Made by a program: the position numbers and the translations under genes. From Candidatus Peregrinibacteria bacterium (GTDB lineage: Bacteria > Patescibacteriota > Gracilibacteria > UBA1369 > LOWO2-01-FULL-3): DNA of 64,000 nt. Numbering within the stretch: the first letter of the stretch is position 1; each line of letters begins with the position of its first letter. The DNA lies in contig JABILX010000001.1 in assembly GCA_018654255.1 (NCBI GenBank), positions 145,695 through 209,694 on the forward strand, given 5' to 3'. The notes under the pieces were generated by a model. That model was not told the origin of the DNA. It saw nothing but the letters and a program-made list of their open reading frames with translations, and ran no database searches. Shown here in pieces: positions 41,601 through 48,912 of the stretch.

Positions 41601-44600
41601 AGGCGAGATAAGATTAATGAACGATACGACAGGACTAGCAGTAATAGGTGATTGGGAGCTATTTGCTGAACCATGGGGATACTTCGTGAATTTCCCGGTG
41701 CAAGACCCACTAGACCCAAATACTAGCTACACAGTTTATATAAACAAAACAGTAGCAGATACAAATAATTCCCCAGTTCCTGCACTAGATGACAACGGGG
41801 ATTCATTTAGCTTCACTTTCACAACATTTGATGAAGGAAATGATGACCTAGGAGGAACTACATTCGGACCTCTTTGTGAACCAGAATGGCCACCTCACAT
41901 GGATACAATTGGTCCAATAGATTCAATGAACATCCCAATCTCTTGTGACAAACCAGTCAAAATATCAACACTTGGAGGGAATGTCACAGTTGTTGAAGTC
42001 CATCCAAATACACTAGAAGAAATTGGACCAGCTAGTGAAGCATTCATAATTAATTATGACGATTATGAAGATGACGGCAAAGTAGATATGTTCTCAGTAT
42101 CAGGATTTTCAGCGGAGAGCCAAAAAGCCTACAAAATAATTCTGTCAGACCAGATAACAGGAAATACTCCGATAGCAGGACTGGATGGTATGACCTACCC
42201 ATACACGAACGCAAATAAAACTTTCGTTTGGTGGGGAGATGATAGGACGGACTACTACTCAATCTTCTTCGTAGATGGACAAGACACAGGAGGGTATCAA
42301 TCAGATTTTGAAATGACATGGACAAACTTAACGAATTACTCAGAGCAGGATTACATAGCTACTGCTGTTCCAACAACAGAAAAGATCGAATTCAGTGTAA
42401 ACCAACCATACAACATGGCCACTGCAGTCGCTAGTAACATCAAAATTATAGACTCAGGGGAACAGACAGTGTCAGCAACAATATTTCATGAAGATATGGC
42501 GGGAGGACTGATAGCGATCAGGCCAGACACACCTCTGACAGAAGGTGAAACATACCAATTAGTGATAGGCCAAGGATTGAAGAGTTTAGAAACCCAAGAA
42601 TCACTGCCGGAGACGGTATATTGGACTTTCACAGTTGGGAGTACAGACGCGCAGGCACCAAGAATTGATTGGGCTATGTTTACAGAAATTGGAGGAAGGA
42701 TCTTCTTCAATGAGCATATGCATGAGATAGCGGCGGCAACAAAGACAAACTATACTTTATACACATGTTCAAGTTGGGTAGAGAGTGATTATACATGTTC
42801 AGATGGTGGAAGTCCCGCAGAGGAAGTAACCCTCACAACCCCTAATATTGAATTCAACTACTACGACTACAATTCAACCAATGGCGAAAACAATTACGTA
42901 GAAATTTCAGGTTTAGATTTGACGCCAGGGAATGGGTATAGAATCGCAGTCACCGGTCTCACAGATGTAGCAGGAGTTGCAATAGAATCAACTGCTGATG
43001 AATGGGCGGACTTTGTGGAAGAATACACAAATGTAAATAATGACGGTGAATATGATGGTGAAACAAATCTATTCTCACCAGTACAAGTGACGCCACTTAA
43101 CAGAACGGCAGGACAGATCTCAACATACTACGTAGACTGGCCTGTTGATGTTAAGATCCCACAGGGCGGTAGAGTAGAGTACATCTTCCCAGATGGATTC
43201 GATGTAACAAGCGTCAAGGATATGCCAGAACAAAGTGGTGTAAACGCAGATCTAAATGGATACCACAACGGAAATACAGTTACATTTGCATCAGAAAGTC
43301 TGCAAGCAGGATGGACCGCAGGTGGGGATGGATCAGATGGAATAATGGTAAAAGGTACAAGGACAATTACCTACAGATTGTCAGCAGCAACAGAGCCATC
43401 TGACTACATCTCGTCCGACATGTTCCAAGTATTGAATACAACCATGCCTGGCGAATACAACATCCAAATCAAGACATTCGATTCAAATGGGCTGCTCCTT
43501 GAAAATAAGTACTCACAAATGTTCGACATAGAAAAATCAGGAGACAATAGTCTTAGCGGACGAGTAACCATCGCAAATACCAACACAGGAGTCGCAGGAG
43601 TCATGCTAGAAATTGACAAATGGGATGGTAAGAGATGGGAGGTCACCACCGACGCAAGCGGTGACTATGAAGTTACAGGTCTAGGAGAAGGAGACTACAC
43701 AATCTCTACAGAAAGAGCAGTGATTAAACTAAATGGCGGAGTACTAGAAGGAGTAAATGACGAATGGGTGTATGTCAATGAAGATACGACTCTCAACTTA
43801 GAACTTCACAAGAGAGACTCAAGCAATGGTGCGCTTACTAATATAACCGTAAACGTAGGCGGAAACGGGCTAGATGACATCGATAACCTCGGGGCAGGAG
43901 ACGCAATCCACCTATGGGCATGGGGTCCAGGAGGAGGATTCTTTGAAGAAATAAAGAGAAGTGACTTCACTAACAATTCATACACTACAAGCACTTACTT
44001 TGACGTAGGAAGTGAGTACTCGGTAGGTATGGGGCCAGCTCTAAATGAGAATCAAAATCTATCAAAGATAGACTGGATAGCCCCAGAGGAAGAATGGTTC
44101 TATATAGAGAACACTTCGGATACTGCAAGCGTAACGCTAACAATGACACCGGCAACGACAGATATCACAGGTACAGTCTACATGGCTGATGGTGACACAG
44201 CATCAAACATGGAGGTATCAGCATTCAACAACAATGGATACCATACCTTCACGACCACCGACGCAAACGGTGACTTTACACTTGCTGTTGTCGACAACAT
44301 GAAATGGAAAGTCGAAGCTATGAAATGGGGAATGGCTCCATCGCAAGAGATACCTGTCGTCATTAAAAACGGAACCACATACAAAGGAGGCGAAGAAATA
44401 GAATCTCTGGATATCTATATGAAGACCTCTGCGACAATAACAGTGCAAGGTGCAGTATCAATAGATGGTACGGCAATCCCATGGGCATCAGTGGAATGGT
44501 GGAGAACAGATGAACCATTCCAGCCAATATGGGGATATACAGATGCAAATGGTAACTACACCGTAAATCTGATCGAAGGTGATTGGCAGGCAAAAGTCCA

Positions 44601-47600
44601 CGTATATGAATACGGAGAATTTGATCCAGTGACAATTAATAACATAACTGAGTCTCTTGAGAACCAGGACTTCAACCTCTCAACAAGTGGTAACTACGCT
44701 ACGATAAACGTCACAGTATCAGGATTTGACGACAATAGTGGCATAGAAATCTGGGCAGAAAAAACCGACAACGCTAGTTATACAGACTTCTTTGGTAAGA
44801 GTGGTTGGACCAATTCAGATGGTGTAGTTCAGATGTACGTAAAACCTGGTACATACAAGCTTAGAGCTCACAAACCAGGCTCTGGAGATATTGGTGTCAC
44901 AACAGCTGTAGGAACAGCAGACCAAACAACAAACGTTGCCATCACCGCACCAGACCTACAACAGTTCACTGTAACAGTGAAAAACAAAGGTGGATCTGTA
45001 GAGACAATGAACCAGCCTATCCATATCGACTTATGGGATGAAACAAACGGAACAGGTCAATACGGGTCTGTCCCAGCAGGACAATCACAAATCGTGATGA
45101 ACGCGATGGAAGGAACAAAATTCATCAACATAGGTATGCCAGGTATCCCACCAGATAGCGTGATGATATCAGGAGCAGCATACAACGCAACCAACAGGAC
45201 TGTTACAATTAACGGATCAAGCAACGACATCACAGTCACAATCCCGCAGCTTTACTCAGTTTCAGGACAGGTCGTAGACCAAGATGGAAATGGAATTGAC
45301 GCGTGGGTAAACTTCATGAACGAAGAGGAAGGTAAATTCATGGGAACACCTTCTTACTACGACGCAGCAGGCGGAGGTGAGAGCGGTGAATTTTCAACCT
45401 CTATACCATCAGGTACATACGAAGTATTTACAGAGTCAGGTGAAGGAGGGTCTATACCAGCAACCCTAACGGTTAACGCCGATCTCTCAGATTATGAGCT
45501 CGAAATCACTCTATACGACTACACAATCACAGGAACGTTGACAGATCCAAGCGGTACTGCGGTAACAGAAGGACATGTATGGGGACAAAATGAAACAGGA
45601 CAAGTATCAGCAACTCCTCTTAATTACGACGGTACATTCACACTCCCTGTTAATGAAGGAACATGGTCATTCCAAGGACACTCTTGGGGATACGGTGAAT
45701 CAGCAGAAAAAGAAGTCTCAATAACAGGGAACACCGCAACCACTCTTCAATTAACAACGATAACTGAAGCATTGAAAGAACCAGTAGCGTCAGTAATTGA
45801 TGAAAATGGTGGGACTATCTCGGACAGCGGTACAGGTACAGAAATCCAATTCCCATCTTCAGCACTACCAGACGGTAACAACAATATTACCACGCGTGAA
45901 GACAACGCAGTCTTTGATGGTCAAAGTAGTGGTCCTGTAGGAAATGGACAGGCGATAGAAGCAACCGACTCAACAGGTAGCTCAATTACAACCCCAGATG
46001 ACGAAGTTAAAATAGTTCTAAAGACAACATATGAGGAGCTAACAGACGAAAGTATCACAACGGTTGAAGAAGCAAATCAAATGATTAATGCATCTTGGGA
46101 CTCAAGTACAAATAATTGGGAAACAGTAACTACCACCAACGCATTCTACGACAGTGCTGACCAGACTATCTCATATACATCAATTTCTGACTTAACTCTG
46201 GCTCAATCAGTGACGAACTACGACCTCAGTTACGTCAAGTCAACATCATGGGTAGATCATTTCACCACCTTCGCCCCAGTAGTTCCAATAGGTGGAGATG
46301 CAGCCCCATCAGCACCATCAGGATTCTCAATAGTAGCTGGAGACACAGAAGCAGCTCTAACCTGGACCGCAAACTCAGAAGGAGACATGGACTACTACAA
46401 TATCTGGGAAGCTGAAGTTACAGAGGGAGTGCACTCAACATTCAGCCAAGCTAGTTGTGGAGCAACTTGTTCTACAACAATCACAGGCCTCACGAACGAT
46501 ACTGAATACATCTTCCAGATATTAGCCGTAGATGACGGAGCCAACCAATCAGCAGGAAGCTCATCAATCTCAGTAACTCCAGTTGCAGAGCCAACAGGAG
46601 AAGTATTGACTCCGGCTACGTCTCCAGGAGCAGGAGTAGTTCTACCATCTGGAGGTAGCGGAAGATCACCTTCAAGACAGCAAGAACAAGAAGATATAGC
46701 AGAATTCATAATAGAAACTGCAAAAGACATAGTAGATATCTCAGCAGTAGGTGTAATCAAAACCGCAACAACGGTTATCTCAGCAGATCAATTAGTTAAC
46801 GTCACATTCGAGAAAAATACAACCATCCTTGATGGCGATGCAGACTTCTCTGCAGGACTCCCAGCACCAGAGATTGTTGAAGTATCAACACCAGCTCCAG
46901 AAAACACAGCTCTAGTCGGAAACGTATACGAAATCGGATTGTCTGACACTGCCCTCATACTAAGCAAACCTGTAGCAATCAGGATCCAAGTTCCACAAGG
47001 ATTCAACGAAAACGACAACCTCAAGATCCACTATCTAGACGAAGAAAATGACGAATGGGTCATGGTAGAGGATGGAGGTGACTTCGTTGACATTGATGAT
47101 GATCTGTTTGTAGAAGTTGAAGCGTATCACCTAACGAAGTTCTCGATCATCAAGCTTATCGAAGCGATTGTGGAAGACGAAGACGACTTTGACGAAACAC
47201 CAGTAGTAGTCACCCCTCCAACAGCAGTAAGCTTCTCAGACATCGCTACGCACTGGGCGAAAGAATACATCGAATCGCTATACGCAGCAGGTGTCATAAA
47301 AGGTAAGACTTCAACAGAGTTCGCACCTGAAGCTGAGGTTCTAAGAGCAGAAATGGTCAAGCTCGCAATCGAAGGATTCAACATCCTACTAACTACCACA
47401 GGACCAACTCCATACACAGATGTAGGTGTAAATGATTGGTACATAGACTACTTCAGGACAACTGACGAATACGATATAACAGAAGCGAACGAGGATGGAT
47501 CAATCCTTCCTGCAGAACCACTAACAAGAGCGGAAACAATCGAGATACTATTGAAATCATCTGGATTAAACATAGAAAATCCAACGACGAGCAGTTTCAG

Positions 47601-47790
47601 TGACGTATCTGTAGATCATTGGGGACTACAATACATCGAAACAGCTGCCTCACTAGGAATAGTATCAGGATACGCAGACGGTTCATTCGGACCAGAGGAC
47701 CCAGTAACTCGTGCCGAAGCGACTAAGATGTTGTCTAAGACAATGAAACTCAAAAAGTTGCGGGACCTGTTGTTAAGATGGAAATTTTGA
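32668..47790 (+). CDS. Giant secreted multidomain surface protein (5040 aa): signal peptide, Calx-beta-like, SbsA/Big_5-like, carboxypeptidase-regulatory-like, FN3-like and C-terminal SLH domains
   Basis: N-terminal signal MKTIKKLLASISCMAILFGMV...AFA; Calx-beta-like units at about 36855-37925 and 39046-39450; repeats of the form GTV...ttDanGdytv at about 43549-45720; FN3-like about 46303-46585; SLH-like FSDIATHWAKEYIESLYAAGVIKG...LRAEMVKLAIEGF, LTRAETIEILLKSSG, VTRAEATKMLSKTM. Confidence 0.88.
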   Translation: MKTIKKLLASISCMAILFGMVPDLEMPVAFAGPPTQVVATEGAGGGQSDYALTIAFDMPVDALGPPTATFKIDQSPETCLASGGPSVIDATTQAGLPGGGLLYVVEFPADPACLLVDQGSPAAVTITMYDDQGGPMPFATSLPLGAFQPDMFDFIGVLQGLYGGGGGGNVQPLLFSKSFPGGVGINPDSPPSDYNIGTNGDILLGVDIDEDPATCANAVSFVPINMSILSLPSCIQSSLDPNDKWDINNIVMGENNSDATFDLTPYPAGSPVTTVSNLIPALDLWGYQQDPPTPSDTELYKNEGYELVPGLYIWYGGEFDLDALERGGGDPVGGVMTWVGTPGASNMTLSNVGVDQEFVDPGIYDSEYAVWGDPVNGQPQYKQDGPGEYYVFLIVEKEEYLISNTPYGGEGVELMYLDQGPDPSDPTGDYMWDPGGAEGEGEGEGETFGIEQGMITVNNQEAGNPPNKVRYFVEPQTSYFDAESGADSTTNYKLLDGEQDWGYGVVSAALGCEDELPENAGQFHCAEVVYEKSLIFGGGIYGAVINAQNIKDASTGNIETLGQGSIEPEISFSAPGGIDLLAAIHNYQTETDCAGSTGDTFELFLGSQLNAETIVEENFIVKYDGVPQEGRPQEEDPQDRIFPSTAEPKGAGYVILTYDTSLDICSDEPPLEISVVINPGNPANPVADQGATAIPNDTEFVFNNGTYYEEDGGLVAWDFGWGGGEGEGEPSTATLTWDGTPLSSTLTLAENVQGANPDAYGTYAEEGVHNDEPYFKHSANEFYIFSDGGDQWHISIELGGGVEMSGPGTGAGNPEGDYNAPEPQGPSFNLSGAEIQMIDNPDTTRSPRRVRYYFQNGTVYDESGADGSGPEDPNNYALQNGEWGQSVESVNFPEDCTVDFINYTCVDTVYSNSLLYNGEIYNTKVKGASISNTGDSATLEQDLFPETNASINALGVEPLFINHSYIGNPCESGEIDVLDLYFGERLDIDSAQATGNYSLTYNETSHIEPQAAQLINSFGSRVRLDFGTGLGICSGGEPNLSLNVDGVQNDVQDAIVVDTNYPFNNVTWYQDDSVNANISWDYGWVGGEGEGEGEPEGGLTILPLGSPRVGVDIPLDIQGTLCDGVLGCDVYISDPTMTGLTPSYSITDADLPFTIQLADTSGIGSGEKILFIHDKDADTYSPVVNLLLMVQNYNEPLIFNPGDIGGPTNTVNIQYDSPATATDLSDTDAFTLKNGGADPTATATDISGGMMIVWSVVFDGEDITANLPGWTLDSGYFGDVPILTGADFQVIATSAINPNDINLDGPGREVQTLTSFTVEAPQLCKGITGCMTYLYDSASLAAGTPIYAGNPWNGLEVLDVSGLGLTPDAKYGIAVLDLDTAAWSGFGSLTYAPPDPYLNVTVTGPVAEDGGVGTITFAAGPSVDSDITIDISLLGSATVGVDYTLDPGTQVTIPANPGSPEEVQISVTMIGDEDVEENEFLSFNMQVSDPSYAVSNPYPFMFIADGAAPAPEGYVVNIFPVDNNGLENGGFFNAFDVVVDSEVTDEDLTVFLNLSGDADPGAGGDYEPVALAIVPIGQTSQLVQLNIINDENVEGDEMITMTIAPSATYNIGSNDFASFTIIDDDFAPPPTYEVNVTPYGAGTGVEGGGAGGAFDMFEIALDRPVEGDQFDVYFNFMNSTAIEGNDFAPYTYTVTFILGEQSKLINIPTIDDEDVEDDEFITLKLDSDPEDPDVYVVGQNNSANFTLTDNDVGEEIVVNWAADYAASKPYLDDIVGIDITSETCVDKVFQITIGDKNTFDGAVFTTGSTVEISELHDFAQELGMIEAGTYYARAECANTGTPSAPISIDFKASCPGGEACFSTAPNGDGSRAFLANDEVVTIDDGTVSASLTVPAGSSIVTQEVWSGDLLVTGADMVPLGAGLSSGVVVSVIPTENWNPLSTSAMLTDPALVIINLDGPLATPKAVSIRPDASVDILAPCGTSFLGGDLTKPGNYSLDPDSACFIYDGANDRGIIATNHFTDFAIGEGESITLGWTGDPGTPDQLVDVPLEVSIVDGACMDGDYVYKLTEAGGPANYISEPTQSVDWTFTPSEDFVRGTTTYNMRAVCPGTGVLSNEIQIYLVGLGNEVTITPMQDGVEDPSSPVSLEILFAMEEINPGPGAIPVYFDIDNTPGPGIALPGVDYDDTGILFDGNHYRVEIPEGQDMTSLFIPVFDDLDVEGLEEILIFPQASPTGDYLIMNTGMPAEEPIRGAITDDEGPEEIIISFKENPTGQYVNRPVKVNVDAANCSGLGNYYLNIGNDKNFADVTYSIPAGQEASWTVNPGGLLGLTDAGFYYFMASCEESEVTSNGLTADLAAACAAGVCMTPATEDTATSNTLAHQVMVEDTPVGKVYFEGVTTATASAAWGGDLLLLSSIGNTLSLANAIRIGLAAPQSLPLSETITTDMPVVIKFASAGFPAASIAEQKNMDTNETTAVPKCTGVQYDPANNPTAPSSYAVNPGESCYYFNHGNDPKAIFVATTYLQTMYSVGAPEFIFAGWGPGGKTDPYSVEVDTEATLGIKGGACIGQEPVYWVSDSVNFDSPNTNNLSPMGGETFAEFMIPAPDYTPGDTLYGKIVCPGSGAESNVVTAAILAEEMLMADFAQDYNGTSINTAITMVVEDQASVCNSGKYIYSLSDDWDQGTQLPMGNIISSGETSNTSFTFNDPSKTFPYVEFMTVYATAECSESGTMMEGMYMMYQPTPPCSTDLCVVVDTQTYTGTVMSPMGSTYVDAETIPSDPVSVYLPNNFQTLSSQEPAWNGGITVTVASAAQMMPEDYDSGAVATIAPDESPEVFINDSTYLVIMNNEGFESLENPAVTYINKFDNSFNVTQCDENQFMGNEDDPIEPFDPSRYNIALGERCYIYSEAAFQGETGNVIIATKQFGKYISGNSIGGGEAIQYYHPKNNDTVGVWPGISIELSADLSENFGQVVFPNTAVGEIRLMNDTTGLAVIGDWELFAEPWGYFVNFPVQDPLDPNTSYTVYINKTVADTNNSPVPALDDNGDSFSFTFTTFDEGNDDLGGTTFGPLCEPEWPPHMDTIGPIDSMNIPISCDKPVKISTLGGNVTVVEVHPNTLEEIGPASEAFIINYDDYEDDGKVDMFSVSGFSAESQKAYKIILSDQITGNTPIAGLDGMTYPYTNANKTFVWWGDDRTDYYSIFFVDGQDTGGYQSDFEMTWTNLTNYSEQDYIATAVPTTEKIEFSVNQPYNMATAVASNIKIIDSGEQTVSATIFHEDMAGGLIAIRPDTPLTEGETYQLVIGQGLKSLETQESLPETVYWTFTVGSTDAQAPRIDWAMFTEIGGRIFFNEHMHEIAAATKTNYTLYTCSSWVESDYTCSDGGSPAEEVTLTTPNIEFNYYDYNSTNGENNYVEISGLDLTPGNGYRIAVTGLTDVAGVAIESTADEWADFVEEYTNVNNDGEYDGETNLFSPVQVTPLNRTAGQISTYYVDWPVDVKIPQGGRVEYIFPDGFDVTSVKDMPEQSGVNADLNGYHNGNTVTFASESLQAGWTAGGDGSDGIMVKGTRTITYRLSAATEPSDYISSDMFQVLNTTMPGEYNIQIKTFDSNGLLLENKYSQMFDIEKSGDNSLSGRVTIANTNTGVAGVMLEIDKWDGKRWEVTTDASGDYEVTGLGEGDYTISTERAVIKLNGGVLEGVNDEWVYVNEDTTLNLELHKRDSSNGALTNITVNVGGNGLDDIDNLGAGDAIHLWAWGPGGGFFEEIKRSDFTNNSYTTSTYFDVGSEYSVGMGPALNENQNLSKIDWIAPEEEWFYIENTSDTASVTLTMTPATTDITGTVYMADGDTASNMEVSAFNNNGYHTFTTTDANGDFTLAVVDNMKWKVEAMKWGMAPSQEIPVVIKNGTTYKGGEEIESLDIYMKTSATITVQGAVSIDGTAIPWASVEWWRTDEPFQPIWGYTDANGNYTVNLIEGDWQAKVHVYEYGEFDPVTINNITESLENQDFNLSTSGNYATINVTVSGFDDNSGIEIWAEKTDNASYTDFFGKSGWTNSDGVVQMYVKPGTYKLRAHKPGSGDIGVTTAVGTADQTTNVAITAPDLQQFTVTVKNKGGSVETMNQPIHIDLWDETNGTGQYGSVPAGQSQIVMNAMEGTKFINIGMPGIPPDSVMISGAAYNATNRTVTINGSSNDITVTIPQLYSVSGQVVDQDGNGIDAWVNFMNEEEGKFMGTPSYYDAAGGGESGEFSTSIPSGTYEVFTESGEGGSIPATLTVNADLSDYELEITLYDYTITGTLTDPSGTAVTEGHVWGQNETGQVSATPLNYDGTFTLPVNEGTWSFQGHSWGYGESAEKEVSITGNTATTLQLTTITEALKEPVASVIDENGGTISDSGTGTEIQFPSSALPDGNNNITTREDNAVFDGQSSGPVGNGQAIEATDSTGSSITTPDDEVKIVLKTTYEELTDESITTVEEANQMINASWDSSTNNWETVTTTNAFYDSADQTISYTSISDLTLAQSVTNYDLSYVKSTSWVDHFTTFAPVVPIGGDAAPSAPSGFSIVAGDTEAALTWTANSEGDMDYYNIWEAEVTEGVHSTFSQASCGATCSTTITGLTNDTEYIFQILAVDDGANQSAGSSSISVTPVAEPTGEVLTPATSPGAGVVLPSGGSGRSPSRQQEQEDIAEFIIETAKDIVDISAVGVIKTATTVISADQLVNVTFEKNTTILDGDADFSAGLPAPEIVEVSTPAPENTALVGNVYEIGLSDTALILSKPVAIRIQVPQGFNENDNLKIHYLDEENDEWVMVEDGGDFVDIDDDLFVEVEAYHLTKFSIIKLIEAIVEDEDDFDETPVVVTPPTAVSFSDIATHWAKEYIESLYAAGVIKGKTSTEFAPEAEVLRAEMVKLAIEGFNILLTTTGPTPYTDVGVNDWYIDYFRTTDEYDITEANEDGSILPAEPLTRAETIEILLKSSGLNIENPTTSSFSDVSVDHWGLQYIETAASLGIVSGYADGSFGPEDPVTRAEATKMLSKTMKLKKLRDLLLRWKF

Positions 47791-47811
47791 CGCCGCATAA
47801 CATGTAGGTAA

Positions 47812-47850
47812 AGGCGCGGGTTCGCTAACCAGGATCCGCGCCTCTTTCTT
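47812..47850 (+). terminator. Rho-independent terminator of the 5040-aa gene
   Basis: AGGCGCGG (47812-47819) pairs with CCGCGCCT (47836-47843), followed by CTTTCTT. Confidence 0.7.
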
Positions 47851-47864
47851 AAAACCGCCCCACC

Positions 47865-47873
47865 TGTTATAAT
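47865..47873 (+). promoter_or_regulatory. Extended -10 promoter element TGtTATAAT upstream of the PrsW-like gene
   Basis: TATAAT 47868-47873 with TGn; ATG at 47896. Confidence 0.6.
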
Positions 47874-47895
47874 CACCAAGAACCTCACCCCCCCT

Positions 47896-48798
47896 ATGGA
47901 AAACCCCATACAACTAGTAGGATCGATCACACTCGCCCTCATCCCAGCCATAATTTGGGGCGTACTTTTTTACCTCAAGCGTCCAGAAAACCGCAAGCTC
48001 TCAACCTGGACATTCCTAGCTGGGGCAATTTCAGTCTTCCCAATACTCCTATATAAGCTCTCTTGGCAATATTTTCCACAACTAAACGCATTCCGCCTCG
48101 CAGAAAACTACAAATACGACTTCATAGGCTTCACAACCTTCACAGTCCTTCCTTTGAGCGTAATAATCACTTTCATGTTAGTAGGTGTGATAGAAGAGAT
48201 TATGAAGTACGTAGCGGTCAAAGTAGGGAATTCAGACAACCTTCTCACGGTTGACGACGCAATAATGTTCTTCATCATAGCAGCCCTCGGTTTCTCCTTC
48301 ACAGAAAACATCCTGTATTTCTATAATATCTGGGTAGAGGAAGGCTTAGATAAACTGATGATTCCATTCATGTTCCGATCACTCTTCTCCACATTTGCCC
48401 ACATAATGTTCTCAGGAATCATGGGCTACTACTACGGCGTCGCTCACTTCGCGAAACCATTCCTCCAGAAAGAAATCAGAGCTCATCGCAAACACTGGAC
48501 CATTCTGTTCCACAAGATTTTATCGATAAAAAAAGAACGCTTATTCCACCAAGAAAAATTCGCAGAAGGACTTCTCATAGCAGTAGGTCTTCACGCAATA
48601 TTCAACATCTTCCTCGAGATGAATCTCACCTTCCTAACAGTTCCATTCCTAGTAGGAGGCTACATCTCGTTGACCTATCTATTCGCAAAAAAGGAGAACC
48701 ACAAAAGATATGGCCATCTCTTTATAGGAGAACGCAATCACGAAGTAAACCCCCACAAAAACTACTTCAAATCCCTCCTTCGATTTTTCGGCAGGTAA
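47896..48798 (+). CDS. PrsW family intramembrane metalloprotease-like protein
   Basis: GVIEEIMKYVAV, FSFTENILYFYNIW, RSLFSTFAHIMFSGIMGYYYG, LLIAVGLHAIFNIFLE motifs in a polytopic protein. Confidence 0.8.
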   Translation: MENPIQLVGSITLALIPAIIWGVLFYLKRPENRKLSTWTFLAGAISVFPILLYKLSWQYFPQLNAFRLAENYKYDFIGFTTFTVLPLSVIITFMLVGVIEEIMKYVAVKVGNSDNLLTVDDAIMFFIIAALGFSFTENILYFYNIWVEEGLDKLMIPFMFRSLFSTFAHIMFSGIMGYYYGVAHFAKPFLQKEIRAHRKHWTILFHKILSIKKERLFHQEKFAEGLLIAVGLHAIFNIFLEMNLTFLTVPFLVGGYISLTYLFAKKENHKRYGHLFIGERNHEVNPHKNYFKSLLRFFGR

Positions 48799-48878
48799 TT
48801 TTCCACAGCACAGATGACAAGAAAAAGATTTATCAAACATCTAAACCTCAAAGACTTGCGCAATAACTGATTAGGTGC

Positions 48879-48884
48879 TAGAAT
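48879..48884 (+). promoter_or_regulatory. Extended -10 (TGcTAGAAT) upstream of uvrA
   Basis: TG at 48876-48877 followed by TAGAAT; ATG at 48913. Confidence 0.5.
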
Positions 48885-48912
48885 ATCGGCTACTTATTTC
48901 AAGATACAAAAG

